From the NCBI GenBank assembly GCA_030549335.1, contig JAUKPH010000023.1, positions 3,553,501 through 3,617,500 on the forward strand: DNA of 64,000 nucleotides, given 5' to 3'. The number at the start of each line of letters is the position of its first letter. The stretch's first letter is position 1. The DNA is from Pontederia crassipes (lineage: Eukaryota > Streptophyta > Magnoliopsida > Commelinales > Pontederiaceae). A program made the position numbers and the translations under genes. The notes under the pieces are model-generated. The model searched no databases. It saw only the letters and a program-made list of their open reading frames with translations, and had not been told where the DNA came from. Below, piece after piece: positions 1 through 10,183 of the stretch.

Positions 1-475
1 CAACTACTCCTCCATCGCCGCAGCCGGCCGTTGCTTCCGCCTTCGCCTCCACCTCCAGCCTCCTCCTTTCTATTGCCTGTCCTCTCCTCAGTGGCCTGGA
101 CTTAGGTGCCGTCTCTCGCCACCATTTCCCCTAGCCGTTGGCCGCCCGCCGCATCTGAGTCCAGGCCATCGGAGGCAGGTTTCAAGGGGCCGACAAGACC
201 TTCCAGCGTCAAAGCGCGACGGCCGCGGGGCGGCCCGACAGCAGGTTTCGAGGGGCCGACGAGGGGACCGGCAGGTGAGGGCGACGTCAGGCCCCTTGAA
301 TCTCGCCACCATTTCTCCTGGCCGTCGGCCGACCGCCGCGGCACTTTGGCGCTCGAAGGTTCTGGACGACGCCCTCAAGCCCCTCGAAACCTGCCGCAGG
401 TGGCCAGGACTCGTTGGCCGACCCGTCGCGCTTAGGCGCTTGAAGGTTCTGGATGTCGCCCTCACCTTTCTTCAT
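1..475 (+). other. GC-rich leader of array A (putative first exon or promoter region)
   Basis: CpG-rich stretch in sharp contrast to the AT-rich DNA that follows. It has internal imperfect repeats: a motif beginning TCTCGCCACCATTTC near 114 and 300, GGCAGGTTTC plus AGGGGCCGAC near 176 and 241, and GAAGGTTCTGGA near 354 and 440. Several frames are open on both strands, which is expected of GC-rich low-complexity DNA, so I do not call a protein. The same block recurs at 44655-45115 ahead of array B, which suggests the 5' end (first exon or CpG-rich promoter) of an old gene duplicated with its downstream introns. No known protein family recognised. Confidence 0.5.
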
Positions 476-979
476 GTTGTTCCTGTTCTAACGTTATGCC
501 TTTTTGCCCTTTTCCTAGTTCGTTTCGTGTGTTCTTTTCTTTTCATTTTTTTGAGAAGACTGTTATTTTCCATTTTGTTGCGGTTGTTGGAGCTCATTGA
601 TGAAAACGGTTAGTTTAGCATTGTGATTTTGTTCCCTTTCTAGATCTTCATTTCTTGCAGGACTTAAAAATGATCCGAGTGTTTCTTTTTTCTAATGAAC
701 AGGATCGATGATTAAGAAAATTGAGTAATCATCTGCTATCAGTTCTGGTTCAGATTCCATGTTATGTCCCAAAGAACTACATACCACCCATTTCCATCAT
801 ATGCTGCAATGACTTTGGGATCAAATTCTCAATTAATTCACAGGAAAAACTTATAATTTTTCAAATTTTATGTTCTTTTTGACATAATTGGTTCCTGAGC
901 AAGGGAGCATATCAAAAAACAGGCACGAAATCATTTATTTGATTCTGTTGATAGATCTCCTTTGTGAAATATCATAAAG
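476..979 (+). other. AT-rich leader segment between GC-rich block and module A1
   Basis: Intron-like sequence with pyrimidine tracts followed by CAG (near 657 and 701) and GT-rich donor-like sites. It matches array B at about 45116-45630 almost base for base. No continuous reading frame and no transposon hallmark. Confidence 0.4.
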
Positions 980-2450
980 GTTCTTAACAGTCCCCTATGT
1001 TTTATATGAGCCTAACCTATGACTGTTCAGGGAAAATATTCTTTTGAAATATGCTTCCCATTTTCGTATGCTCGGTAAATAATACATGTATATTTTTCTT
1101 CTTTTTCCTGTTGTTAAAGAAATGATTCCGAAAGATATTCCACTAATAAACCCTCTAAAGATGATTGAGACATTTAGTGATAAAGTTGCCTGATATTTTC
1201 TCAGTGGTTTTGTGTATGATGTTTTTTGCTTCCTATGTCATGTGTCTTTTTAATAACTTTACTTCCTTAATAAGTTTTTACGTAAATATGCTCAAATTAT
1301 GCTAACACATGGACTGTACCTATTTTAAATATCCAAACCTGCCTGCTAGTTGTCAAACGATGAAGTTAAAACATGGACTATACCTATTTTAAGTCTCTTC
1401 ACATAATTTTCCACCAAATTGGGTATGAACATTAGACTTCAATGATGTCTATACCTCACCAACGCATAAAGGAAACTAAAAGAGTTTTAAATACAATGTT
1501 GACCTTGTCAATGTAAATATCAATTTCATTAATAAAAATATGATGCCTACAAATCTGGTAGGTCTCCTCTTTTTAAGTGAAAAAACAGAGTATTCAATGT
1601 AGAGAAGCGTAGCTCATGGAACTCCTAGTATCGTAGTTAAGTTGGTCATCAACATTTTCCTTGCAAACTTGATCAAACACAACCTTCTCTCTTTTAAAGA
1701 GCATTACCAAACCAAATTGGTTTGCTCAGGTGGATAGCACGTAAGTCCAAGTCACGGGAGCTAGTACTCTTGGATTCGTTTCTTAGAGCCCCCAATTTGG
1801 TTAGGTTTTATCTATCCTGCTTTCTCTTGAACAATGGATTGGCTCTACATAACGGGTTGTTGACCTTGTCTGAAAAAAGCAGCATTGGAAGCTTGCTCTA
1901 TTTATTTCTGTAAATTCTTAAAATCACCTATGTCAGGAAGTTCCTTCTGCCTCATTCATGAGCTTGTCTAACTTTCATTGTCTATGTTGCAGTGCACTGG
2001 AAGTGTGGAATATACACAGGCAAAACAATTTTCAAATGCAAAAGAATTGCATGCATTGTGGTTTACTTATTTTGATGTTTAAGATCCATTAGTTTAATAT
2101 ATGTGTTGGGTTACTATCATGCATTCTTTCTTTCGTCAGGAGTTAACTGACATAACCATTTCTTGCAGCCTAAAACCATTTCTGGTAAAAAAGAAAGAGT
2201 TAGCTTTCTTCCATGTTGCTACATTGCTACCTGATTTACTAATGTTCGAGGCAAGCCAATTTAAATCTGCATGCTAAAGCTTGTCTCTATCTGGCCACTA
2301 ATGTGGGAGTCACAACTGCAAATGTTGTCTGTAGTTAAGTGAGTGGTCTTGACCATTTTTTTTCATGTTATCTTTTATGGCATCTAACCTCGGTGCTGAA
2401 ATTTTGCGTTATGGTTTATTTTATTTTTTTTCATTGTTTGTTTACTACAT

Positions 2451-2502
2451 GTAACTCCGCCTATATTTTATAGCCGGTAACTCCGCCTATATTTTATAGC
2501 CG
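2451..2502 (+). repeat. 26-bp tandem duplication at the 5' end of the RTE LINE
   Basis: Two identical 26-bp units, 2451-2476 and 2477-2502, each beginning GTAACTCCGCC and ending ATAGCCG. The first GT belongs to the target-site duplication, yet the second unit also begins GT. The short relatives at 48992 and 61708 have a single unit. The duplication therefore probably arose at or after insertion. Confidence 0.85.
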
Positions 2503-2561
2503 GTCCCAAGCCCGGATAAAGGAGGAGGGTTGTGTTAGGCCCCGACAGCCAACATAAAATC

Positions 2562-5500
2562 ATGTCGAATCTTATGAACATGGATCAACGAATATATTGT
2601 GTTAATGCTAGGTCGTTACCCGTAAGTAACGCGCTGTACAGCTCGGGTACAGTGATAAGAGAGCAAGAGCCGCTGCATCCTCGCCTGAATGCAGTGTTAA
2701 ATGAGCAAGGGCTACCGCACTCTAATGGACGGAGGCGGTTAAAGAAGCTAGTTCATGAGACTAAGGTCAGATTAGGTTCTTGGAACATTGGGACGTTGAA
2801 TGGGAAGCGCCTCGAGGTGGCACAAGTAATGGACCAGCGTAAGATTAGTATCTTATGCTTGCAAGAAACTAGATGGGTAGGAGAGGGAAGTAAAGAGATT
2901 AGGTTAAATGGTTCCAAACTTTGGTACACAGGTAAGGTAAATGGAAGGAATGGTGTTGGTATTATCGCGGATGCAGAATGGAGGAAGAATGTTGTGGAAG
3001 TTAAAAGGATTGAGGATCGAATCATATCCGTGAAAGTAATTGTTGGAAAGGAGACTATGAACATTATTAGTGCATATGCACCCCAAGTAGGAGCAGAATC
3101 ACACCTCAAGGAGAAGTTTTGGGCAGATATGGAGGGTTTGATTGAAAGTATACCAACAACCGAGAAAGTTTATATTGGGGGAGACCTTAATGGACATGTT
3201 GGTAAAGAGGCAGGACCACATGCAAGGGTTCATGGTGGTTTTGGTTTTGGGGAGTTGAATGAGGAAGGACAAACTATTATTGATTTTTCTTTAGCATACG
3301 ACCTTAAGATTATCAACACTTGTTTTAGGAAGAGAGAGGAACATTTAATCACATACAAAAGTGGAACTCATAGGTCTCAAATCGATTTTTTCTTGATAAG
3401 AAATACTGATAAAAGACGTTGCACTAATTGCAAAGTAATTCCTGGGCATGGAGTGACTACACAACATAGATTGTTAGTTCTTGATATGCAAATAAAATGT
3501 ATAAAACCAAAATCCCGAACAGTTTTTGATCGAAAGATCAAGTGGTGGCAGTTAAAGGGGGAGAAGCGAGAGACTTTTAGAAGTAAGTTATTAGAGGAAA
3601 GTGTGTGGGAGTTAGAAGGAGATGCTAGTATCATGTGGAAGAATGTGGCAAAAAAGGTTGAAATGGTTGCTAAAGCCATTTTAGGAGAATCAAAAGGTTT
3701 TGGACCACGAGATAAGGAGACTTGGTGGTGGAATGAGGAGGTCCAAGAAAAGGTGCGTAATAAGAATAATTGTTTCAAGGCGATACACTTGGACAATAGT
3801 TCTGACAATTGGGAAAAGTATCGTTTGGCGAAAAGGGAGGCTAAGAAGGCAGTTAGTGATGCTCGTGCTAAAGCATACGAGGGGTTTTATAAGGAGTTAG
3901 GGACAAAGGCGGGTGAACAAAGGATTTACAAGATTGCAAGGAACAAAGAGAAGGAGTCGAGAGATTTGGATCAAGTAAGATGCATAAAAAATGAAGTTGG
4001 CAAGGTTTTAGTTACTGAAGGAGATATTAAGAACAGATGGGAAGAGTATTTCTATAAGCTATTTAATGATGGATGTGAAGGTTCGCGTTGTGATTTGGAG
4101 GACTTGACAGTTAGCGAATGTGAGCTTAATAGGTCATTTTATCGTAGAATTAGAGTCTCGGAGGTTAGCGAAGCTCTTAAGAAAATGGAGAATGGTAAAG
4201 CCGTTGGACCGGATGGTATACCGATTGAAGTTTGGAAATGTTTAGGAGAAAAATGTGTGTTGTGGTTATGTAAACTATTTAATGAGATTTTACGGTCGAA
4301 AAAGATGCCTGATGATTGGAGATTAAGTACATTAGTTCCTATTTACAAAAATAAAGGGGATATTCAGAATTGTGCAAATTATAGAGGGATTAAACTTATG
4401 AGTCACACTATGAAATTATGGGAAAAAGTGATTGAGCATAGATTGAGAATGGAGACTAGTATTTCTGAGAGACAATTTGGGTTCATGCCAGGAAGATCCA
4501 CTACAGAGGCGATTTATTTACTAAGGGGGATGATGGAGAAGTATCGAAGTAGGAGAAGAGACTTACATATGGCTTTCATTGACTTAGAGAAGGCGTATGA
4601 TCGGGTACCAAGGGATGTACTTTGGAAAGCCTTGCAAAAGAAGAGGGTGAATGTTGCCTACATTAAGGTAATACAAGATATGTACGATGGGGCATTGACT
4701 AGGGTTAGGACACCCGGAGGTGAGACAAATGAATTTCCTATAGGAATTGGCCTACATCAAGGATCAGCTTTAAGCCCGTATCTATTTAACTTAGTTATCG
4801 ATGCTATAACCGAGAGTATCACAGAGGAGGTACCTAAGTGCATGCTATTTGCGGATGATATAGTACTTTTAGCGGATTCAAGAGAAGAGATTAATACAAA
4901 ATTGGAAATATGGAGAAATACGTTGGAGTCAAAGGGTTTTCGTTTAAGTAGGAATAAAACAGAATATATACATAGCAATTTCACAAATAAACAACTTAGA
5001 GACGATTTGAAAGTTAGGTTAGGGGAGGATATAATTCCTCAAGTGACAAAGTTTAAATATTTAGGATCAATTGTAAGACAAGATGGTGAGATTGATGACG
5101 ATGTTAATCATAGAATTCAAGCTGGTTGGTGTAAGTGGAGGAAAGTCACTGGAGTTCTTTGTGATAGAAAAGTACCCAATAAAGTTAAAGGAAAATTCTA
5201 TCGTACTGCTATAAGGCCAGCAGTGTTATATGGTAGTGAATGTTGGGCTATGAAAGGACAACATGAATGTAAAGTGGGGGTAGCCGAAATGAGGATGTTG
5301 AGATGGATGTGTGGTCATACAAGATTAGATAAGATTAGGAATGACCATATACGTGAACGAGTCGGAGTGGCTCCTATTAGTGAGAAAATGGTAGAGAATC
5401 GTTTGAGATGGTTTGGTCATGTTCAGAGAAGACCATTAGATGCGCCAGTAAGAAGAGTAGATCAAATAATTTGGAGTCCGATTAAAAGAGGGAGAGGGAG

Positions 5501-5621
5501 GCCAAGGCGGACACTTGGCGAACTAATAGAGCAAGATCTATTGGTGAATAATATACCGAAAGGTTTGGTTACTAATAGAGCGGAATGGCGTCGTATGATC
5601 CATGTAGCCGACCCCACCTAG
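2562..5621 (+). CDS. RTE LINE polyprotein: APE endonuclease and reverse transcriptase
   Basis: An intact frame of about 1019 residues from the first ATG (2562); the frame stays open upstream to 2532 but without an ATG. The N-terminal apurinic-type endonuclease shows WNIGTL, LQETRW, GGDLNGHVG and a terminal TTQHR segment in place of the usual SDH-type motif. The central reverse transcriptase has GKAVGPDGIP, QFGFMPGRST, AFIDLEKAYD, GLHQGSALSP and the catalytic FADD (codons near 4848-4859). The C-terminal region has MRMLRWMCGHTR and ENRLRWFGHV, typical of RTE proteins. It should nick the target and copy its own RNA from the 3' end. No frameshift or internal stop. The stop codon lies in the loop of the 3' hairpin. 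Confidence 0.93.
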   Translation: MSNLMNMDQRIYCVNARSLPVSNALYSSGTVIREQEPLHPRLNAVLNEQGLPHSNGRRRLKKLVHETKVRLGSWNIGTLNGKRLEVAQVMDQRKISILCLQETRWVGEGSKEIRLNGSKLWYTGKVNGRNGVGIIADAEWRKNVVEVKRIEDRIISVKVIVGKETMNIISAYAPQVGAESHLKEKFWADMEGLIESIPTTEKVYIGGDLNGHVGKEAGPHARVHGGFGFGELNEEGQTIIDFSLAYDLKIINTCFRKREEHLITYKSGTHRSQIDFFLIRNTDKRRCTNCKVIPGHGVTTQHRLLVLDMQIKCIKPKSRTVFDRKIKWWQLKGEKRETFRSKLLEESVWELEGDASIMWKNVAKKVEMVAKAILGESKGFGPRDKETWWWNEEVQEKVRNKNNCFKAIHLDNSSDNWEKYRLAKREAKKAVSDARAKAYEGFYKELGTKAGEQRIYKIARNKEKESRDLDQVRCIKNEVGKVLVTEGDIKNRWEEYFYKLFNDGCEGSRCDLEDLTVSECELNRSFYRRIRVSEVSEALKKMENGKAVGPDGIPIEVWKCLGEKCVLWLCKLFNEILRSKKMPDDWRLSTLVPIYKNKGDIQNCANYRGIKLMSHTMKLWEKVIEHRLRMETSISERQFGFMPGRSTTEAIYLLRGMMEKYRSRRRDLHMAFIDLEKAYDRVPRDVLWKALQKKRVNVAYIKVIQDMYDGALTRVRTPGGETNEFPIGIGLHQGSALSPYLFNLVIDAITESITEEVPKCMLFADDIVLLADSREEINTKLEIWRNTLESKGFRLSRNKTEYIHSNFTNKQLRDDLKVRLGEDIIPQVTKFKYLGSIVRQDGEIDDDVNHRIQAGWCKWRKVTGVLCDRKVPNKVKGKFYRTAIRPAVLYGSECWAMKGQHECKVGVAEMRMLRWMCGHTRLDKIRNDHIRERVGVAPISEKMVENRLRWFGHVQRRPLDAPVRRVDQIIWSPIKRGRGRPRRTLGELIEQDLLVNNIPKGLVTNRAEWRRMIHVADPT

Positions 5622-5657
5622 TGGGATAAGGCTTTGTTGTTGTTGTTGTTGTTGTTG
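5612..5657 (+). promoter_or_regulatory. RTE 3' recognition hairpin and GTT tail
   Basis: CCCAC (5613-5617), loop CTA, GTGGG (5621-5625), then ATAAGGCTTT and GTT repeats. The same arrangement ends every RTE-related copy in the window (10142, 17402, 49130, 60235, 61850, 63844). LINE reverse transcriptases commonly recognise a 3' stem-loop, and plant SINEs such as TS end in TTG repeats. Its role here as the recognition site is inferred. Confidence 0.7.
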
Positions 5658-5931
5658 TTTACTACATGTGAATTTGCTAACTCACTATTTCCTAGTCATT
5701 CGTCAGCATCTTTTCTAATTCATTAGTTTGACAAGTTTATTATGGTTTCGTGCAGGTAAGCTATTTTCAATATATCTATAGGTTATAATGCTTCCACATT
5801 TCCCGGATAAAGCTCAATGAACCAGATGACCCAAAAATGGGAGAGAATCATGCTATTACCCATCTTCATCTCCACGAATGTTTCATGTGTTCCGTTGTTC
5901 ATCTTACTCTAAGGAGGTAACTTTAACTCTA

Positions 5932-6165
5932 CATAGTGATATTTTGTTGGCATTTTCTGAATCTCGGATGCATGATTCTCATTTACAATGTGCGGTAGAA
6001 GTATTTGTGCTCGTCAAGGGCAATACCATATCATCCGGTGGAAAACTGAATTTCTTTTCCTATGGCACTTCAGTGTCAAGTATTGTGGTATCTCGCTTCT
6101 CACTTCCTATGTACACTCATACGACCTATAATTTAAAATGTTATTCATCTAAATTCTTTGTTTAG
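5932..6165 (+). other. Conserved open segment of the module (exon-like, unrecognised)
   Basis: Open frame containing SESRMHDSHLQCAVEVF and FSYGTS. Equivalent segments stay open, with substitutions, near 7929-8120, 9903-10130, 47275-47504, 49463-49654 and 52095-52245. Persistence of the frame across diverged copies hints at a former coding exon. I do not recognise the family and see no start codon or complete gene. Confidence 0.35.
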
Positions 6166-8139
6166 CCCCTGTGTTTTATATGAACCTAACCTATGATTGT
6201 CCAGCGAAAATATTCTTTTGAAATATGCTCCTCATTTTCGTATTCTTAAATGATACATGTATATTTTCTTATTTTTCCTATTGTTAAAGAAATGATTCCG
6301 AAAGATATTCCACTAATAAACCCTCTAAAGATGATTGAGACATTTAGTGATAAAGTTGCCCAATATTAACTCACTGTTGTTTTGTGTACGATGTTTTTGC
6401 TTCCTACGTCGAGTGGCTTTTAAATAACTTTACCTCCTTAATAAGTTTTTATGTAAATGTGCTCAAATTATACTAAATATCCAAACCTGCCTGCTAGTTG
6501 TTAAAACATGGTGTTAACACATGGAGTGTACCTATTTTAAATCTCTCCACATAGTTTTCCACCAAATTGGGTATGAACATTAGACTTCAATGATGTCTAT
6601 ACCCCACCAACGCATAAAGGAAACTAAAAGAGTTTTAAATACAATGTTGATCTTGTCAATGTAAATATCAATTTCATTGATAAAAATGTGATGCCTACAA
6701 ATCTGGTAGGTCTCCTCTTCTTAGGAAAAAAACACAGTTATTAATGTGGAGAAACGTAGCTCAGTGAACTCCTTGTATCCTAATTAAGTTGGCCATCAAA
6801 CATTTTCCTTGCTAACTTGATAAAGCACAACCTTCTCTCTTTTAAAGGGCATCACCAAACCAAATTGATTGGCTCAGGTGGATAGCACGTCCAAGTCCAA
6901 GTCACGGGAGCTAGTACTCTGGGATTCGTTTCTTAGAGTCCACAATTTGGTTAGGTTTTATCTATCCTGCCTTCTCTTGAACAATGGATTGACTCTACAT
7001 AATGGGTTGTTGACCTTGTCCGAAAAAAAGAGCATTGGTAACTTGCACTATTTATTTCTGTTAATTCTTAATATCACCTATGTCAGGAAGTTTTTTCTGC
7101 CTCATTCATGAGCTTGTCTAACTTTTAATGTCTATGTTGCAGTGCACTGGAAGTCTAGAATATACACAGGCAAAGCAATTTTCAAATGCAAAAGAACTTG
7201 ATGCATTGTGGTTTATTTATTTTGGTGTTTAAGATCCATTGGTTTAATATATGTATGGGATTACTGTCATGCATTCTTTCTTTAGACAGGAGTTAACTGA
7301 CAAAACCATTTCTTGCACAAGGTTGCTGCCTAAAACCATTTCTGGTAAAAAAGAAAGAGTTAGCTTTCTTCCATGTTGCTACATTGGTACCTGATTTAGT
7401 AATGTTCAAGGCTAGCCAATTTAAATCTGCATGCTAAAACTTGTTTCTATCTGGCCACTAATGTGGGAGTCACAACTGCAAATGTTGTCTGTAGTCAAGT
7501 GAGTGGTCTTGGCCATCCGATCTCTAATCAAGTTTATCTATAACAGGAACCATCAGTACCATTTTCATGTTATCTTTTATGGCATCTAACCTCGGTGCTG
7601 AAATTTTACTTTATGGTTTATTTTATTTTTTTCACTGTTTGTTTACTACATGTGAATTTGCTAACTCACTATTTTTTAGTCATTCGCCAGCATCTTTTCT
7701 AATTCATTAGTTTGACAAGTTTATTATGGTTACGTGCAGCTAAGCTGTTTTCAATACATCTATAGGTTATAATGCTACCACATTTCCCGCATAAAGTTCA
7801 ATCAATCGGATGTCCCAAAAATAGGAGAGAATCATGCTATTAATCATCTTCTTCTCCAGAAATGTTTCAGGTGCTCCGTTGTTCATCTTACTTGTGGAGG
7901 TAACTTTAACTCTACGTAGTGATATATTTTGATGTTATTTTCTGAATCTCGGATGCATGATTCTCATTTACAATGTGCGGTTGAAATATTTGTGCTCGTC
8001 AAGTGCAATACCATATCATCCGGTGGAAACCTGAATTTCTTTTCCTATGGCACTTCAGTGCCAAGTACTCTGTATCTCGCTTCTCACTTCCTGTGTACAC
8101 TCATACAACCTGTAATTTAAAATGTTATTCATCTAAATT
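6160..8139 (+). repeat. Array A module A2
   Basis: Second direct copy, about 1.98 kb, with all anchors in order (TATATGAACCTAACC near 6177, TTCCGAAAGATATTCC near 6295, GTGGATAGCACG near 6878, TGCACTGGAAG near 7142, the empty LINE target TTTACTACATGTG near 7642, GAATCTCGGATGCATG near 7943). Its closest relative is B2 (47501-49675), showing that the multi-module array was duplicated as a block. Confidence 0.75.
6869..7063 (+). other. Second conserved open segment of the module (exon-like, unrecognised)
   Basis: Open segment containing SRELVLWDSFL and VRFYLSCLLLNNGL, preceded by a splice-acceptor-like TTGGCTCAG. Equivalent open segments are at 1722-1913, 8865-9050, 46263-46457, 48208-48402 and 57677-57870; the copy near 10830 is broken by small deletions. 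It may be an old exon. Family not recognised. Confidence 0.35.
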
Positions 8140-10183
8140 GTTTGATTAGCCCCTGTGTTTTATATGAGCCTAACCTATGATTGTCCTGCGAAAATATTCT
8201 TTTGAATTATGCTCCATATTTTCGTATGTTTAAATGATACATGCATATTTTCTTATTTTTCCTAGTGTTAAGGAAATGGTTCCGAAAGATATTCCACTAA
8301 TAAACCCTCTGAGGATGATTGAGACATTTAGTGATAAAGTTGCCCAATATTATCTCAAAATGGTTTTGTGTATGATGTTTTTACTTCCTACGTCAAGTGA
8401 CTTTTAAATAACTTTACCTCCTTAATATGTTTTTATGGAAATATGCTCAACTTATACTAGATATCCAAACCTGCCTACTAGTTGTTAAAAAATGGTGTTA
8501 ACACATGGAATGTACCTATTTTATGTCTCTGCACATGATTTTGCACCAAATTGGGGGTATGAACATCAGGCGTCAATGATGTCTATACCCCATCAACGCA
8601 TAAAGGAAACTAAAAGAGTTTTAACTACAATGTTGATCTTGTCAATGTAAATATCAATTTCATTAATGAAAAATGTGTTGCCTACAAATCTCGTAGGTCT
8701 CCTCTTCTTAGTAAAAAAATAGAGTTTTCAATGTAGAGAAACGTAGCTAAGTGAACTCCTTGTACCGTAATTAAGTTGGTCATCAAACATTTTCCTTGCA
8801 AACTTTATAAAACGCAACCTTCTCTCTTTTAAAGAGCATTACCAAACCAAATTGGTTAGCTCAGGTGGATAGCACATCCAAGTCCAAGTCATGGGAGCTA
8901 GTACTCTGGGATTCGTTTCTTAGAGTCCCCAATTTGGTTAGGTTTCATCTATCATGCCTTCTCTTGAACAATGGATTGGCTCTACATAATGGGATGTTGA
9001 CCTTGTCTGAAAAAAGGTGCATTGGAAACTTGCTCTTTTTAGTTCTGTAAATTCTTAAAACCACCTATGTCAGGAAATTCCTTCTTCCTCATTCATGAGC
9101 TTGTCTAACTTTCCTTGTCTATGTTGCAGTGCACTGGAAGTCTGGAATATACACAATGAAACAAATGCAAAAGAACTTGATGCGTTGTGGTTTATTTATT
9201 TTAATGTTTAAGATCCAATGGTTTAATATATGTATTGGGTTACTATCATGCATTCTTTCTTTTGTCAGGAGTTAACTGACAAAACCATTTCTTTCACAAG
9301 TGTGCTGCCTAAAACTATTTCTGCTAAAAAAGAAAGAGTTAGCTTTCTTCCATGTTGCTACATTGCTACCTGATTTACTAATGTTCGAGGCAAGGCAGTT
9401 TAAATCTGCATGCTAGAGCTTGTTTCTATCTGGCCACTAATGTGGGAATCGACTGCAAATGTTGTCTGTAGTTAAGTGAGTGGTCTTGGCCATCCGATCT
9501 CTAGTCAAATTTATATATAACAGGATCCATCAATACCATTTCCATGTTATCTTTTATGGCATCTAACCTCAGTGCTAAATTTTTGCTTTATGGTCTATTT
9601 TACTTTTTTTAATTTTTGTTTACTACATGTGAATTTGCTACTCACTATTTTTTAGTCATTCGTCAGTATCTTTTCTAATTCATTAGTTTGACAAGTTTAT
9701 TATGGTTTTGTGCAGCTAAGCTGTTTTCAACATCTATAGGATATAATGCTACCACATTTCCTGCATAAATTTCAATCAACCAGATGTTACAAAAATGGAG
9801 AGAATCATGCTATTACTCATCTTCATCTCCACAAATGTTTCAGGTGCTCCGTTGTTCATCTCACTTTAAGGAGGTAACTTTAACTCTACGTAGTGATATA
9901 TTTTGTTGGCATTTTCTGAATCTCGGATGCATGATTCTCATTTACAATTCGCGGTAGAAATATTTGTGCTCGTCAAAGGCAATACCATATCATCCGATGA
10001 AAACCTGAATTTCTTTTGCTATGGCACTTCAGCGCCAAGTATTCTGGTATCTCGCTTCTCAGTTCCTATGTACCCTCATACAGCCTGTAATTTAAAATGT
10101 TATTCATCTAAAATGTTATTCATACAGCCTGTAATTCAAAAGACCCCACCTAGTGGGATAAGGCTTTGTTGTTGTTGTTGTTG
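8140..10183 (+). repeat. Array A module A3
   Basis: Third direct copy, about 2.0 kb, more diverged, with anchors in the same order. Its right end has a short local duplication (CAGCCTGTAATT twice, 10081-10136) and an RTE 3'-tail fragment at 10142-10183. Confidence 0.7.
10142..10183 (+). mobile_element. Minimal RTE 3'-end fragment
   Basis: Only about 42 bases: the CCCAC/GTGGG hairpin and GTT tail identical to the LINE at 5612-5657. It interrupts the module A3/A4 boundary. No target duplication is clear. Either an extremely 5'-truncated insertion or a patch acquired during repair. Confidence 0.8.

Larger units (their letters stand above)
2453..5657 (+). mobile_element. RTE-clade LINE retrotransposon, full length and apparently intact
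   Basis: Non-LTR retrotransposon flanked by the 12-bp target-site duplication TTTACTACATGT (2441-2452 and 5658-5669). The empty site is visible in the paralogous modules near 7645, 9625, 11580 and 46985. It has a 5' leader of about 110 bases, one long reading frame with endonuclease and reverse transcriptase, almost no 3' UTR and a GTT repeat tail. These features and the protein sequence place it in the RTE clade. An open frame and exact target duplication suggest fairly recent insertion. Six other copies or fragments in the window share its 3' end. Confidence 0.95.
980..6159 (+). repeat. Array A module A1 (about 2 kb plus RTE insertion)
   Basis: First of four direct repeats in array A. Anchors in fixed order are TATATGAGCCTAACCTATGA (about 1002), TTCCGAAAGATATTCCACTA (1126), CAATGATGTCTATACC (1440), CTACAAATCTGGTAGGTCTC (1548), CAGGTGGATAGCACG (1727), TGCACTGGAAG (1992), GTTTACTACATGT (2440) and GAATCTCGGATGCATGATTC (5957). 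Without the LINE at 2453-5657 the module is about 1.96 kb. It resembles intron and small-exon sequence with splice-like CAG and GT sites, but no gene family is recognised. Its closest relative is module B1 of array B. Confidence 0.75.

Noticed and set aside
88-613. Several overlapping open frames of 60-125 residues on both strands in the GC-rich leaders (also 44583-45205).
   Set aside because: High G+C and internal repeats leave most frames open. No motif, and frames on both strands have similar length.
2451-2600. HDV-like or hammerhead ribozyme at the RTE 5' end, known in some RTE and R2 elements.
   Set aside because: CCGG-TCCCAAGC-CCGG can form a small hairpin, but I could not fit a complete HDV-type pseudoknot or a hammerhead core by eye; a structure search would be needed.
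2753-3808. Antisense frames of 60-143 residues within the RTE LINE.
   Set aside because: Shadows of the long sense frame.
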